Source: Paenibacillus sp. FSL R7-0345 (lineage in GTDB: Bacteria; Bacillota; Bacilli; Paenibacillales; Paenibacillaceae). Taken from it: a stretch of 64,000 bases of DNA. The translations under genes and the position numbers were made by a program. This document shows positions 25,491 to 35,103 of this stretch, in pieces. Every line of letters begins with the position of its first letter. The stretch's first letter is position 1. The stretch spans positions 2,896,501 through 2,960,500 of the forward strand of contig NZ_CP152002.1 in assembly GCF_038595055.1 (NCBI RefSeq), given 5' to 3'. The notes under the pieces are model-generated. The model did no database searches. It saw only the letters and a program-made list of their open reading frames with translations, and was not told where the DNA came from.

Positions 25491-26439
25491 AATTGCGGAG
25501 CAAATCCCGGAGATTTCCCCGCAGCACAAATGTGAATATGTAGATCAGATTTTCAAAAGCAATCCCCGGCTGCAGGGCGTTTGCGTGACGGAGAACGGGC
25601 AGGCCGTAGCCCTGATTATGCGCATCCGCTTTTATCAGCAGATTGGAACGTTATACGGATATACGCTGTATATGGGCAGGGCAGTAGAGCTGGTCATGGA
25701 CCGTAATCCGCTTGTGGTCGAATACAAGACACGGATTACGGAGGTCAGCCGGCTGGCCATGGACAGAAGTGAGGAAAACCTGTATGACTATGTGCTGGTT
25801 ACGCATGAAGGGCGGTTGTTCGGTGCGGTGAGCGTACGTGATCTGCTGCTGAACTTTGCGGAAATTCAGGCGGTGGCAGCCAGCTTCCTCAATCCCCTTA
25901 CCGGCCTGCCGGGCAATCTCAGCATCACGGAATGGATGGTAAAGTCGCTGCTGCAGGAGCAATTCAGTGTATTATACATAGATCTTGATCATTTCAAGGG
26001 TTATAATGACACGTACGGATTCAAGGAAGGCGACCGGCTGATTCAGGCAACTGCAGAAATATTGAAGCATTGCGCGTTGCAGTGGGAAGGCTTTCTAGGG
26101 CATATCGGCGGTGATGACTTCATCATTTTTATCAATGATTATCACTTTGAGGACTGCTGCAAGGCGATCATCAGGGAGTTTGAGCAGATTATTAAGGATT
26201 TTTATCATCCGGGTCATCTGGCGCAGCAGTATGTACTGACGGAAGGGCGTTCCGGCGGCATGGAAAAAATTCCGCTGGTCTCGATCTCAGTTGCGGTTGT
26301 GACCAACCGTTTCCGCCAGTTCGCTTCGATCGAGGCGCTGTCCGAGGAGTCGGCCCGGCTCAAAAAAAGATGCAAAAAAGTCAAGGGCAGCAGCTATGCG
26401 GATGACTCTGATCTGGCAGTGAGCAGAGTAAGCCAATAG
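25471..26439 (+). CDS. CBS pair-GGDEF protein, likely C-terminal half of an EAL-CBS-GGDEF architecture
   Basis: 322 aa. An N-terminal CBS pair (about 10-140) is followed by a GGDEF domain (about 150-300) beginning NPLTGLPGN, with DLDHFKGYNDTYGF and the active loop GGDDF. No RxxD inhibition site stands five residues upstream. GGDDF deviates from GGDEF but keeps two acidic residues, so activity is uncertain. AAGGGGAG (25454-25461) suits ATG 25471; ATG 25465 is also in frame. It overlaps the EAL gene by 20 nt. The frame stays open upstream only back to a stop at 25432. Confidence 0.83.
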   Translation: MFLQIGEIAEQIPEISPQHKCEYVDQIFKSNPRLQGVCVTENGQAVALIMRIRFYQQIGTLYGYTLYMGRAVELVMDRNPLVVEYKTRITEVSRLAMDRSEENLYDYVLVTHEGRLFGAVSVRDLLLNFAEIQAVAASFLNPLTGLPGNLSITEWMVKSLLQEQFSVLYIDLDHFKGYNDTYGFKEGDRLIQATAEILKHCALQWEGFLGHIGGDDFIIFINDYHFEDCCKAIIREFEQIIKDFYHPGHLAQQYVLTEGRSGGMEKIPLVSISVAVVTNRFRQFASIEALSEESARLKKRCKKVKGSSYADDSDLAVSRVSQ

Positions 26440-26555
26440 CGCTGGCTGTTTGCTTCACAAAGGTGAGACCGGAGCGGGATGCTTGAACATGCTGCATCAA
26501 TGCGGTAAGATTGACAACAATAAGAGCAACCTTTGGACCCTTCCGGTGGAGAGTG

Positions 26556-26999
26556 ATGATGATGCATGGCAAAGGGATAGACTGGTGGGGGGCCTACGAG
26601 CCTTTCCACATCATGCTGAATGACTACAGGGTCGCAGATATTGTCGTGACAAGCCATGCGCAGAGCCGCTATGCGGACCGGGTCAGCCCGGAAGAAGAGG
26701 CTGCGGGAGACATTGCTGCATTTGTATGGCAATGTCTTAAGCAGAACCGGATCAAACCGTATCTGCAGAGCAAATACAATGCCTATCTGATCGACGAGGA
26801 TACGGTTGTAATTGCGGAGTTCAAGGAACTGGAGGGCGTCACCAGCCTGTCCGGCCGTCCGCTGTATGTGATGGTGATTGTCTCCTTTCTGGGGCGGCTC
26901 TCGGCGACTCCACAGCTGCGTGATCTGCAGGGCTACTATTCTCGGCTGCGGAATTCCCGCCGCATGAAGCTGATGAAGAAGCGCCGCAGACGCAGATAG
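26556..26999 (+). CDS. Conserved-looking basic protein of unknown function
   Basis: 147 aa. GGTGGAG precedes three consecutive ATG codons (26556, 26559, 26562), any of which may be used. The core is a mixed alpha/beta sequence with VADIVVTSHAQSRYADRV and the strand-like pair YNAYLIDEDTVVIAEF. The last 20 residues are very basic, ending in six arginines. That suggests RNA, DNA or acidic-surface binding. No family recognised. It is followed by a terminator and flanked by a c-di-GMP gene and a LysR gene, which does not define a role. Confidence 0.7.
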   Translation: MMMHGKGIDWWGAYEPFHIMLNDYRVADIVVTSHAQSRYADRVSPEEEAAGDIAAFVWQCLKQNRIKPYLQSKYNAYLIDEDTVVIAEFKELEGVTSLSGRPLYVMVIVSFLGRLSATPQLRDLQGYYSRLRNSRRMKLMKKRRRRR

Positions 27000-27019
27000 T
27001 GCACAGCAGTATAACGAAG

Positions 27020-27051
27020 AAGGCATGCGGCCGGGGGCTGCATGCCTTTTT
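27020..27051 (+). terminator. Terminator after the basic protein gene
   Basis: AAGGCATGC (27020-27028) pairs perfectly with GCATGCCTT (27040-27048), followed by a T5 run. Confidence 0.8.
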
Positions 27052-27083
27052 GCAGGAAGAGAAGAATGAAGGAGTCCTGAATC

Positions 27084-27983
27084 ATGAATTTTCATCAGCT
27101 TCACATTTTTTATACGGTGTCCGAGCAGGGCAGCTTCTCGGCGGCCGCCCAGCGGCTGCACATGACACAGCCGGCGGTAACTATGCAGGTGCAGGCGCTG
27201 GAGGATTATTTTGGCAGCAAGCTGTTTGACCGCTCCAGTAAAAAAATCGTACTCTCGGAAGCCGGCCAGGTACTGCTGCCGTATGCCCGGAGGAGTATCC
27301 AGCTGATCCGTGAAGCGGACCAGGCCATGTCGGCGTTCACGCATATGCTGGAGGGGCGGCTGCAGCTCGGAGCGAGCCTGACGATCGGCGAATATGTGCT
27401 GCCCCGCCTGCTCGGGCCTTTCGGTAAGGAATACCCGAATATTTCTATCACGATGAAGGTTATGAATACTTCACAGATCATAGAGGAGATTCATAAGCAT
27501 CAGCTGGATTTCGGGCTGGTTGAGGCGCCGGTAGCCCATCCGGCAATGGTGCTGGAGCCTGTGATGGGCGATGAGCTGAAGCTGATTGTCCCGTGGGGGC
27601 ACCCGCTGGCCGACCAGGAGGAGGTTACTCTGGCGGATGCGCTGCAATATCCGTTCGTCCTGCGAGAGCAGGGCTCTGGTACCCGCATTGTGATGGAGGA
27701 GCAGCTGCTCGACAAGGGGCTTGATCCGGGAGCCATGAGAATCGTCATGGAGCTTGGCAGTACAGGTGCGGTAAAATCGGCGGTAGAAGCCGGCCTGGGC
27801 ATTACCATCATCTCCACATCCTCGGTCAAGCATGAAGTGGCACTGGGGCTGCTCAAGGTTGTCGATATTGCAGATGCCTCTTTTAAACGGCAGTTCTATG
27901 CCATTCATCTGAAATCGACCCTGTTGCCGATCCCGGCCGTCACCTTCCTGACTTATCTGCGGGAGCATAAGGACGACCGGTAG
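27084..27983 (+). CDS. LysR-family transcriptional regulator
   Basis: 299 aa, normal LTTR length. The winged HTH is at 1-60 (QGSFSAAAQRLHMTQPAVTM) and a periplasmic-binding-like effector domain at about 90-295. It is closest in feel to CysL/CysB-type regulators (LQLGASLTIGEYVLPRLLG), but the effector and targets cannot be deduced. AAGGAG precedes the ATG. LTTRs often control a divergent neighbour; the upstream gene here runs in the same direction, so the target may be elsewhere. Confidence 0.9.
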   Translation: MNFHQLHIFYTVSEQGSFSAAAQRLHMTQPAVTMQVQALEDYFGSKLFDRSSKKIVLSEAGQVLLPYARRSIQLIREADQAMSAFTHMLEGRLQLGASLTIGEYVLPRLLGPFGKEYPNISITMKVMNTSQIIEEIHKHQLDFGLVEAPVAHPAMVLEPVMGDELKLIVPWGHPLADQEEVTLADALQYPFVLREQGSGTRIVMEEQLLDKGLDPGAMRIVMELGSTGAVKSAVEAGLGITIISTSSVKHEVALGLLKVVDIADASFKRQFYAIHLKSTLLPIPAVTFLTYLREHKDDR

Positions 27984-28051
27984 TCGGCAGGGCTTTTGAA
28001 AAGCATTACGACGCAATCAAGAGGGGCATTCTCCGGGAGGAATGGGAGAGC

Positions 28052-28996
28052 ATGGCCCTATCACAACATTTACACAGCGGAGTTGAAGAGATGAATAACC
28101 AGCAGGATGACATCTTGGCAAAAGAAACTGGCAAGACCGGGCTGCAGGGACGCGCTGACCTGCATACGCATACCCAGGCCTCGGACGGCATGCAGCCTCC
28201 GGCGGAGAACGTGCGGATCGCCTTTGATAAAGGGCTGTCGGCCGTAGCCATTACGGATCATGACACTGTCAGCGGCGTTGCAGAGGCACTGGAGGCTGGC
28301 CGGAAATACGGAATTACGGTTGTACCCGGCGTGGAGATCAGCACCCGTGCAGAAGGCAAGGAGATCCATGTGCTCGGCTACTATATTGACATTGAACAGG
28401 AACTTTTCCTTTCCAGACTTGCCGCCCAGAGGGATACCCGGGCTGCGCGGAATGAAGCGATCCTGGCTAAATTGCGTGAGCTTGGCATCGGCATTACACT
28501 GGAGCAGGTGATTGCGAATCTGGGCCGTGAGCTGAAGCCGGATGAGAGCATCGGGCGGCCGCATATTGCAGATGAGCTGGTGCGGCTCGGGGCGGCAGCT
28601 GATATGCGGGATGCTTTTGATAAATACCTTGCTGACGGTGCAGCAGCCTATGTATCGCCTCCGCGTATTACACCTGAGGAAGCCTGTGAATGGATTATCG
28701 AAGCAGGCGGAACTCCGGTGCTCGCCCATCCCGGTATCTACGGTGATGATGCGCTGGTGCGGGAGATTATTGCCCGCAGCGGACTGCGCGGCATTGAAGC
28801 GTACCACTCTGATCACAACCCGGCTGACGCCGGGCGGTACCTGGCGATGGCCGAAGAATACGGGCTGCTGGTTACCGGCGGCTCGGACTTTCACGGCGCG
28901 CGTCAGGGGGTCATTTTCCATGGCGATCTGGGCAGTGTAAACGTGCCCGCGGCTGTGGTGGAGCAGCTCCGCGGCGCTGCGGGTGAACGGCAATAA
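28052..28996 (+). CDS. PHP-domain phosphoesterase (RNase AM/YciV-like)
   Basis: 314 aa. Metal-binding PHP motifs are DLHTHTQASDG (about 36-46), ITDHDTV, PGVEIST, AHPG and GGSDFHG, all with their His/Asp residues intact. Homologues such as E. coli YciV (RNase AM) remove nucleotides from short RNAs and hydrolyse nucleoside 3',5'-bisphosphates. That activity is expected but not proven here. The start follows GGGAG-rich sequence; a later in-frame ATG exists at residue 14. Ends at a strong terminator. Confidence 0.87.
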   Translation: MALSQHLHSGVEEMNNQQDDILAKETGKTGLQGRADLHTHTQASDGMQPPAENVRIAFDKGLSAVAITDHDTVSGVAEALEAGRKYGITVVPGVEISTRAEGKEIHVLGYYIDIEQELFLSRLAAQRDTRAARNEAILAKLRELGIGITLEQVIANLGRELKPDESIGRPHIADELVRLGAAADMRDAFDKYLADGAAAYVSPPRITPEEACEWIIEAGGTPVLAHPGIYGDDALVREIIARSGLRGIEAYHSDHNPADAGRYLAMAEEYGLLVTGGSDFHGARQGVIFHGDLGSVNVPAAVVEQLRGAAGERQ

Positions 28997-29080
28997 ACTT
29001 GACGCGGCACATCACAACGGTGCCGCCCAATCTATGAAACTTGCAGCTGCTCTATTAACCTGAGCAGGACACAAATATAA

Positions 29081-29123
29081 AAGCCGTACTGCAGGAATGC
29101 CTATCCTTCCTGCAGTACGGCTT
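29081..29123. terminator. Bidirectional terminator between the PHP gene and rqcH
   Basis: A perfect 17-bp stem (29081-29097 with 29107-29123). A-rich sequence on the left serves the minus-strand rqcH transcript. Confidence 0.88.
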
Positions 29124-29140
29124 ATTTGGTTTATATCGGC

Positions 29141-31009
29141 TCAGCTTTTCAGTGTATTCGGCAGACCTTTGATCCGCGTTTCATCCGGCGTCACAAACAG
29201 CGTCTTCTGATGGTCATAGATGACGAAGCCGGGCTTGGCGCCGCTTGGCTTACGGACATGGCGGATCAGGGTGCAGTCAACCGGAACGCTGCTGGACTGC
29301 TTGGCCTGGCTGTAATAAGCAGCCAGCTGCGCTGCTTCCTCCAGAGTGGCATCCCCGAAGGACTCGCTGCGGATGACGACATGCGAACCCGGAATGTCCT
29401 TGGTATGCAGCCAGGTGTCATTGGGTGCGGCGAGGCGGTTCGTGACGTATTCGTTCTGCAGGTTGTTTTTGCCGACGTAAATATCGATCCCTTCGGATGA
29501 GGTGTAGACCTGGATGGTCGGCCGTGCCGTCTTTTTCTTCTTCTTGCCCTTTTTGCTGCGGTCACGCAGATAGCCCTGGCTGATCAGCTCATCACGGATT
29601 TCTTCGATATCGTTGAGTGAGGCATGAGCAAGCTGCTGCAGCAGGGTTTCCATGTAGGTGATCTCTTCGTGCGTCTTGGCTTGCTGTTCTTCAATCACAA
29701 GCAGGCTGTTCTTGTACTTGTTATATTTCTTGAAGTAACGCTGCGCATTGTCGGACGGTGTGAGCAGCGGATCAAGCGGGACCGTGATCTCTGCCTGATT
29801 TTCATCGTAATAATTCACCAGCCGGGCTTCCTTGTCGCCCTTGGAAACGGTATGCAGGGAGGCGAAAAGCAGCTCTCCCCAGATCCGGTACTGGTCCGCG
29901 TCGTCCGCTTCCTCCAGATCCTTCTGCAGCTTGGCCAGCTTTTTCACATTTTTGCTGCGCTCATTGCTGAGGAAGCGGATCAGGTCAGATACCCGCTGCT
30001 TTACTGTATCGCGTTCCGCTTTGTCCCCGTAATATTCCTCCAGGCAGCTGCTGATCGAGCTGTACTGCCGCACATCCCCGCCCAGTATAGTCAGTTGTAT
30101 GGCAGAGAAGACCGGCTTGCCTTTGGCGTTATTGCCGGAAACCGGAGCGAACGCAAACTCCCTGACTGGCTTCATTACGGATTCAAAAGCTGCCCACAGC
30201 TGTGCCGGCGCCTCCGTACTCTGCGGGTTATACTCCTTGCCTGCCCTATGCAGGATTTCTCCGGCAATCAGCGGGCTTAAGCCGCTAAAGGCATGTACCA
30301 TCCAGCCCATAGGATCTGCTGAGGGGGCAGGACCGCCGCTCCCGTCTTTCGCCGGTTCTTCCAGCGAGCGCAGCAGATCGGCAAGCTCCCCTTCGATCAT
30401 GTCTTCAGGCGCCTGCTCCTCTTCGCTTCCGGCCAGCGCTGCTTCTTCGGCAGCGGCGACCAGGGCAATGAATGCCCCCTGATCTACGGCCAGCGGATTC
30501 AGCTTGTGCTGCTGCGGCGGTTCGGTGTAGGCGGCTCCGGGCATCACAACCCGGTAGCTGCTGATGGACGGGGTTACATGATGGATGCCGTCAATAATTG
30601 TACCGCTGGCAAGATCGGTCAGGATGATGTTGCTGTGGCGGCCCATCAGCTCGATGATCAGCTGCTTGGCCGAGACATCGCCCAGCTCGTCGCGGGTCCG
30701 GATGTTGATATGGATAATCCGCTCCATGCCGACCTGCGTAATGCTCTCGATGGTTCCGCCTTCACAGTGCTTGCGCAGCAGCATGCAGAACATCGGCGCC
30801 TCCGCCGGGTTGACACTGTTCCGCTCGGTTAGGTGCAGGCGGGGATAGGTCGGGTTCGCAGACAGCAGCAGCTTGCCGCCGCCTCCCGCCCCGCGCAGGA
30901 TGAAAATAAGGTCGTGGGTGCTGGGCTGATATATTTTGCCGACACGCGCACCGATGAATGGCTGAAGCTCGTGCACGATCGCTCTGGTAACAATACCGTC
31001 TAATGCCAT
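29141..31009 (-). CDS. rqcH: RqcH, ribosome quality control NFACT protein
   Basis: 622 aa (B. subtilis YloA/RqcH is about 570). The NFACT-N domain starts MALDGIVTRAIVHEL, with the NFACT DR-type motif in NSVNPAEAPMFCMLLRKH. A coiled coil (about 380-470) and the C-terminal NFACT-R domain (about 490-600, with HTKDIPGSHVVI) follow. RqcH binds stalled 50S subunits and recruits tRNA-Ala to add C-terminal alanine tails. It was earlier annotated as fibronectin-binding FbpA. ATG 31009 with AGGAGAG is the true start; upstream in-frame codons lack a site. Divergent from the yloB homologue, as in B. subtilis. Confidence 0.93.
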   Translation of the reverse strand: MALDGIVTRAIVHELQPFIGARVGKIYQPSTHDLIFILRGAGGGGKLLLSANPTYPRLHLTERNSVNPAEAPMFCMLLRKHCEGGTIESITQVGMERIIHINIRTRDELGDVSAKQLIIELMGRHSNIILTDLASGTIIDGIHHVTPSISSYRVVMPGAAYTEPPQQHKLNPLAVDQGAFIALVAAAEEAALAGSEEEQAPEDMIEGELADLLRSLEEPAKDGSGGPAPSADPMGWMVHAFSGLSPLIAGEILHRAGKEYNPQSTEAPAQLWAAFESVMKPVREFAFAPVSGNNAKGKPVFSAIQLTILGGDVRQYSSISSCLEEYYGDKAERDTVKQRVSDLIRFLSNERSKNVKKLAKLQKDLEEADDADQYRIWGELLFASLHTVSKGDKEARLVNYYDENQAEITVPLDPLLTPSDNAQRYFKKYNKYKNSLLVIEEQQAKTHEEITYMETLLQQLAHASLNDIEEIRDELISQGYLRDRSKKGKKKKKTARPTIQVYTSSEGIDIYVGKNNLQNEYVTNRLAAPNDTWLHTKDIPGSHVVIRSESFGDATLEEAAQLAAYYSQAKQSSSVPVDCTLIRHVRKPSGAKPGFVIYDHQKTLFVTPDETRIKGLPNTLKS

Positions 31010-31202
31010 GATAAAAGCTCTCCTGTCGCAAAATGATGAAGTACTTCTTCCTATGATGCCACACTTTAACACATTCGCGCAAAAGGAGAAGCAGACGGGC
31101 AGTGATATTTTGGGACGACCATGAATACACTTGGTCATGAACAGGTGGAAAAGCTGTGCGCCGCCGGAAGTCAAGAAACGACCGGGAGGGGAAAGAAACG
31201 AT

Positions 31203-34022
31203 ATGGAACAAAAAAGCTGGCACCGGCTCGGTGCAGAGGAGCTGCAGAAGCTGTTCGGCGTTCAGCCGGGAGCGGGGCTGAGCGCGGAAGCAGCCGAGGA
31301 AAGACGCAAGGAGAGCGGATTCAACGAATTGTCGGAGGGTAAAAAAGTATCACCGCTGACCCTGCTGCTTAACCAGTTCAAGGATTTTATGGTGCTTGTG
31401 CTGATGGGGGCGACACTGGTATCCGGCCTGCTGGGAGAGTATCTGGATGCCATTACAATTGTCGCCATTATCCTGCTTAACGGAGTGCTGGGCTTTGTGC
31501 AGGAATTCCGGGCTGAACGTTCGCTGCGGGCGCTGAAGCAGCTGTCTGCGCCTAATGCCAAGGTGCTGCGCGGCGGCAGGCAGGAAGTCATCCCGGCCAG
31601 GCAGCTGGTTCCCGGTGACATCGTGCTGCTGGAGAGCGGTGACCGGGTTCCGGCCGATGTCCGCTGGCTGGAATGCAGTGCACTGTATGCGGAAGAATCA
31701 GCACTGACCGGGGAATCGCTGCCAGTATCCAAGCATGCCGAAGTCATTCATGCTGCCGAGCTGCCGCTTGGCGACCAGAAAAATATCGGCTTCATGGGCA
31801 CCATGATTACCCGCGGCACGGGCAAAGCCATTGTCGTCCGCACCGGTATGGACACGGAAATGGGCAAAATCGCCGATCTGATCCAGAATACCGAATCGCA
31901 GGAAACCCCGCTGCAGCACCGTCTGGAGCAGCTGGGTAAAATTCTGATCTATGTCTCGCTGGGCCTGACAATTGTTGTCGTGCTTGCCGGTATCCTGCAC
32001 GGGCAGCCTGCCCCGGCGATGTTCCTGGCAGGTGTGAGCCTTGCAGTAGCTGCGATTCCTGAGGGCCTGCCGGCTATTGTGACGATTGCGCTCGCTCTGG
32101 GCGTGCAGCGGATGATCAAACGAAAGGCCATCGTCCGCAAGCTGCCTTCTGTAGAAACTTTGGGCTGTGCCTCGGTGATCTGCTCTGACAAGACAGGCAC
32201 ATTGACCCAGAATAAAATGACGGTGACGCGGGTGTGGAACGCCGGACGGATTCTGGAGGTAACCGGTGAGGGCTATGCCCCTGCCGGACAGATTACGCAA
32301 AAGGGCAAGCCGGTTGATCTGAAAAATGACCAGAATCTGCGGCGCATGCTGCAGATCGGGGCGCTCTGCAGCAATGCCGAAATCGTGGAAACCCTCCCCG
32401 CCGAGCTGCGCGGCAAACGTAAAGGGAAGGAAAAGGGCGAAGCAGCGGAGAGCCCGCTTAGCAGCCAGCCGGTATGGGAGCTGAAGGGGGATCCGACAGA
32501 AGGGGCCCTGGTCGCTTTATCCGCGAAAATGGGCCTGACTGCACAGTCGCTGGCTGTAACGTATACCCGAGACCAGGAGTTTCCGTTTGACTCGGAGCGC
32601 AAGCTGATGTCCGTTGTCGTCAGCCATCCCGGCGGAAAGATGATCTGCACCAAGGGTGCACCGGACGTGCTGCTGAACTGCTGCACTTATATGCTGTGGG
32701 AAGGCGCAGTTGTACCCTGCACGCCGACGCTGCGCCAGAAGGTGCTGGAAGCGAACGAGGAGATGGCCTCCGGGGCCCTGCGGGTGCTGGGCATGGCCTA
32801 CCGTGACCTGCGCTCCGGCGAGAGTGCCGGCAGCGAGAAGGAAGCGGAAAGCCAGCTCGTTTTTGCCGGCCTGGCCGGCATGATCGACCCTCCGCGGCGT
32901 GAGGTGCGTGATGCAATCAGCGTAACCCGCCGGGCAGGAATCAAGACAGTAATGATTACCGGCGACCACGGCACTACAGCCGAAGCCATTGCCCATCAGC
33001 TCGGCATCTTGCAGCGCGGCGGAACCGTGCTGACCGGAACCCAGCTCAGCCGGATGGATGACGACGAGCTGGATAAGATATCTGATAATGTCAACGTTTA
33101 CGCCCGCGTGTCGCCTGAACATAAGCTGCGGATCGTCAAATCCCTGCAGCGGCGCGGCCATGTGGTCGCCATGACCGGTGACGGTGTCAATGACGCCCCG
33201 GCGATCAAAGCGGCGGATATCGGTATATCCATGGGGATCACCGGTACGGATGTTACGAAAGAAGCCTCAGCGCTGGTGCTCGGGGACGATAATTTCTCCA
33301 CGATCGTCGCCGCCATTGAGGAAGGCCGGAATATTTACGAGAATATCCGCAAATTTATCCGTTACCTGCTGGCTTCCAATGTCGGTGAAATTCTGACGAT
33401 GTTCTTCGCCATGATGCTGGGCCTGCCGCTCCCGCTGGTGCCGATTCAGATCCTGTGGGTTAACCTCGTAACTGACGGCCTGCCGGCAATGGCCCTTGGA
33501 GTTGACCAGCCGGAGAAGGATCTGATGGAGCATAAGCCGCGCGGAGCCAAGGAGAATATTTTTGCCCGCCGTCTGGGCTGGAAGATTATCAGCCGGGGCT
33601 TCCTGATCGGGCTGTGCACACTTGGCGCCTTCTGGCTGACACTGCGCACCGCTCCGGGCAGTGCGGAGCAATTGATACGGGCACAGTCTGTAGCCTTCGC
33701 TACACTGGTTATGGCCCAGCTGATCCATGTGTTTGACTGCCGCAGCTCGCGCTCTGTATTCCACCGCAACCCGCTGCAGAATAAACCGCTGGTGCTGGCC
33801 GTCCTGTCATCCGTTGTGCTGATGCTGGTCGTAATGTACCTGCCGGTGCTGCAGCCGGTCTTCAAGACTGTGCCGCTGAACTTCCGGGAATGGTGCCTGG
33901 TCTTCGTCAGCGCAGGCATTCCGACCTTCCTGATGGGCGCAGGCAGCGTATGGGGCGGTAAAAAGAACCGCAGCAAAAGCGGCGGCCGTCCGGTGATGAA
34001 AAGTACAAAAATTTCAGCATAA
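31203..34022 (+). CDS. yloB: P-type calcium-transporting ATPase (YloB/SERCA-like)
   Basis: 939 aa, a P2A-type pump moving Ca2+ out of the cytosol. It has about ten membrane segments, the phosphorylation motif [10 protein letters not shown] with Asp329, TGES in the actuator domain, KGAPD in the nucleotide domain, and the hinge [10 protein letters not shown]. Ca-site sequence AAIPEGLPA in TM4 and the TM6 NLVTDGLPA match SERCA-type pumps. A short Lys-rich insert (about 405-415) lies in the nucleotide-binding domain. ATG 31203 follows GGGAGGGG. In B. subtilis YloB helps spores acquire resistance and germinate. Confidence 0.93.
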   Translation: MEQKSWHRLGAEELQKLFGVQPGAGLSAEAAEERRKESGFNELSEGKKVSPLTLLLNQFKDFMVLVLMGATLVSGLLGEYLDAITIVAIILLNGVLGFVQEFRAERSLRALKQLSAPNAKVLRGGRQEVIPARQLVPGDIVLLESGDRVPADVRWLECSALYAEESALTGESLPVSKHAEVIHAAELPLGDQKNIGFMGTMITRGTGKAIVVRTGMDTEMGKIADLIQNTESQETPLQHRLEQLGKILIYVSLGLTIVVVLAGILHGQPAPAMFLAGVSLAVAAIPEGLPAIVTIALALGVQRMIKRKAIVRKLPSVETLGCASVICSDKTGTLTQNKMTVTRVWNAGRILEVTGEGYAPAGQITQKGKPVDLKNDQNLRRMLQIGALCSNAEIVETLPAELRGKRKGKEKGEAAESPLSSQPVWELKGDPTEGALVALSAKMGLTAQSLAVTYTRDQEFPFDSERKLMSVVVSHPGGKMICTKGAPDVLLNCCTYMLWEGAVVPCTPTLRQKVLEANEEMASGALRVLGMAYRDLRSGESAGSEKEAESQLVFAGLAGMIDPPRREVRDAISVTRRAGIKTVMITGDHGTTAEAIAHQLGILQRGGTVLTGTQLSRMDDDELDKISDNVNVYARVSPEHKLRIVKSLQRRGHVVAMTGDGVNDAPAIKAADIGISMGITGTDVTKEASALVLGDDNFSTIVAAIEEGRNIYENIRKFIRYLLASNVGEILTMFFAMMLGLPLPLVPIQILWVNLVTDGLPAMALGVDQPEKDLMEHKPRGAKENIFARRLGWKIISRGFLIGLCTLGAFWLTLRTAPGSAEQLIRAQSVAFATLVMAQLIHVFDCRSSRSVFHRNPLQNKPLVLAVLSSVVLMLVVMYLPVLQPVFKTVPLNFREWCLVFVSAGIPTFLMGAGSVWGGKKNRSKSGGRPVMKSTKISA

Positions 34023-34107
34023 AGTCAATAGCATTGTCCCCGTTCCCTGAGGTATGCTTGGTTCACATGTGAATGCTACCAAACAACCTTTTAGGAGTGG
34101 ACTTATA

Positions 34108-34944
34108 ATGGAATTTACAAAAATGCACGGCCTTGGCAATGATTTTATTATCGTATTCGGTGAACAGGAGCTGCCGGCAAATGCAGCAGAGCTGGCAGTG
34201 AAGCTGTGTAACCGGTTCTTCGGAATCGGCGCTGACGGGCTTGTATACATTTTGCCGTCCGAACGCGGCGATTATATGATGCGCATTATGAACTCGGACG
34301 GCTCGGAAGCCGAGCAGTGCGGCAACGCCATCCGCTGTGTCTCCAAGTATGTCTACGAGCACGGGCTGGTGGAGTCGGAAGAGATCGTGATCGAAACCAT
34401 CGGCGCAGGTGAGCAGAAGGTGTCGCTGAAGGTGAAGGACGGCGTGGTGGAGTCCGTGACAGTGGATATGGGCGAGCCTGTATTATCCGGAACACAGATT
34501 CCGGTAGCGATTGACGCCGAGCCGGTGCTGGACCAGCCGATTGAGACAGAGGGTACGGAGTTCAAGTTTACCGCTGTATCGATGGGCAACCCGCACTGTG
34601 TAATTTATGTGGAGGATGCGGTCAATTTTGATCTGGCCACCTGGGGCCCCAAGCTTGAAGTGCATCCTCTTTTCCCGAGAAAAGTGAACGTTGAATTTGC
34701 AACGGTGCTGGACCGCGGGCATGTGGACATGCGCGTCTGGGAACGAGGAGCAGGTCCTACCCTGGCCTGCGGCACAGGAGCTTGCGCAACACTGGTATCC
34801 TCTGTCCTGAATGGCCTGACAGACCGCAGCGCCGTAATCAGCCTTAAAGGCGGTGATCTGTTCATCGAATGGAATGAACAGGACAATCATGTGTACATGA
34901 CCGGCCCGGCTCAGGTGGTCTATACAGGTACTGTAGAAGTTTAA
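34108..34944 (+). CDS. dapF: Diaminopimelate epimerase
   Basis: 278 aa. Interconverts LL- and meso-diaminopimelate in lysine and peptidoglycan precursor synthesis. The two catalytic cysteines are visible: Cys71 in EQCGNAIRC and Cys221 in LACGTGACA. The N-terminal MHGLGNDFI is the usual DapF start. AGGAGTGG precedes ATG 34108; the longer in-frame start at 34054 has no good site. It stands alone between the Ca2+ pump and the germination operon, and ends in a terminator. Confidence 0.96.
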   Translation: MEFTKMHGLGNDFIIVFGEQELPANAAELAVKLCNRFFGIGADGLVYILPSERGDYMMRIMNSDGSEAEQCGNAIRCVSKYVYEHGLVESEEIVIETIGAGEQKVSLKVKDGVVESVTVDMGEPVLSGTQIPVAIDAEPVLDQPIETEGTEFKFTAVSMGNPHCVIYVEDAVNFDLATWGPKLEVHPLFPRKVNVEFATVLDRGHVDMRVWERGAGPTLACGTGACATLVSSVLNGLTDRSAVISLKGGDLFIEWNEQDNHVYMTGPAQVVYTGTVEV

Positions 34945-34973
34945 TCAGCCGATAGGCTGCAGCAGTTCATACG

Positions 34974-35017
34974 AAGGATGTCCGGTAAGCCTCACGGCTT
35001 ACGGGCATCCTTTTTTT
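34974..35017 (+). terminator. dapF terminator
   Basis: AAGGATG pairs with CATCCTT around an inner GTAAGCC/GGCTTAC stem with a small internal mismatch, then a T7 run. Confidence 0.88.
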
Positions 35018-35045
35018 GTGTTTTAGCCTGGCAGGATCAGCAGCC

Positions 35046-35075
35046 GAATAATGGCAGGAGTAACCGCGAATAATA
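35046..35075 (+). promoter_or_regulatory. Candidate sigma-G promoter of the ger operon
   Basis: GAATA (35046-35050) and AATAATA (35069-35075) with an 18-bp spacer, close to the forespore SigG consensus (TGAATA, CATNNTA). GerA-type operons are SigG-dependent in B. subtilis. Confidence 0.45.
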
Positions 35076-35103
35076 GAAACCATTATCAGAAGGGGGGAGT
35101 CCG

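Noticed and set aside
31118..31137. Short inverted repeat GACCA/TGGTC between rqcH and the Ca2+ ATPase gene
   Set aside because: Only 5 bp per arm in a 190-nt gap; expected by chance often enough that it does not merit a regulatory call.
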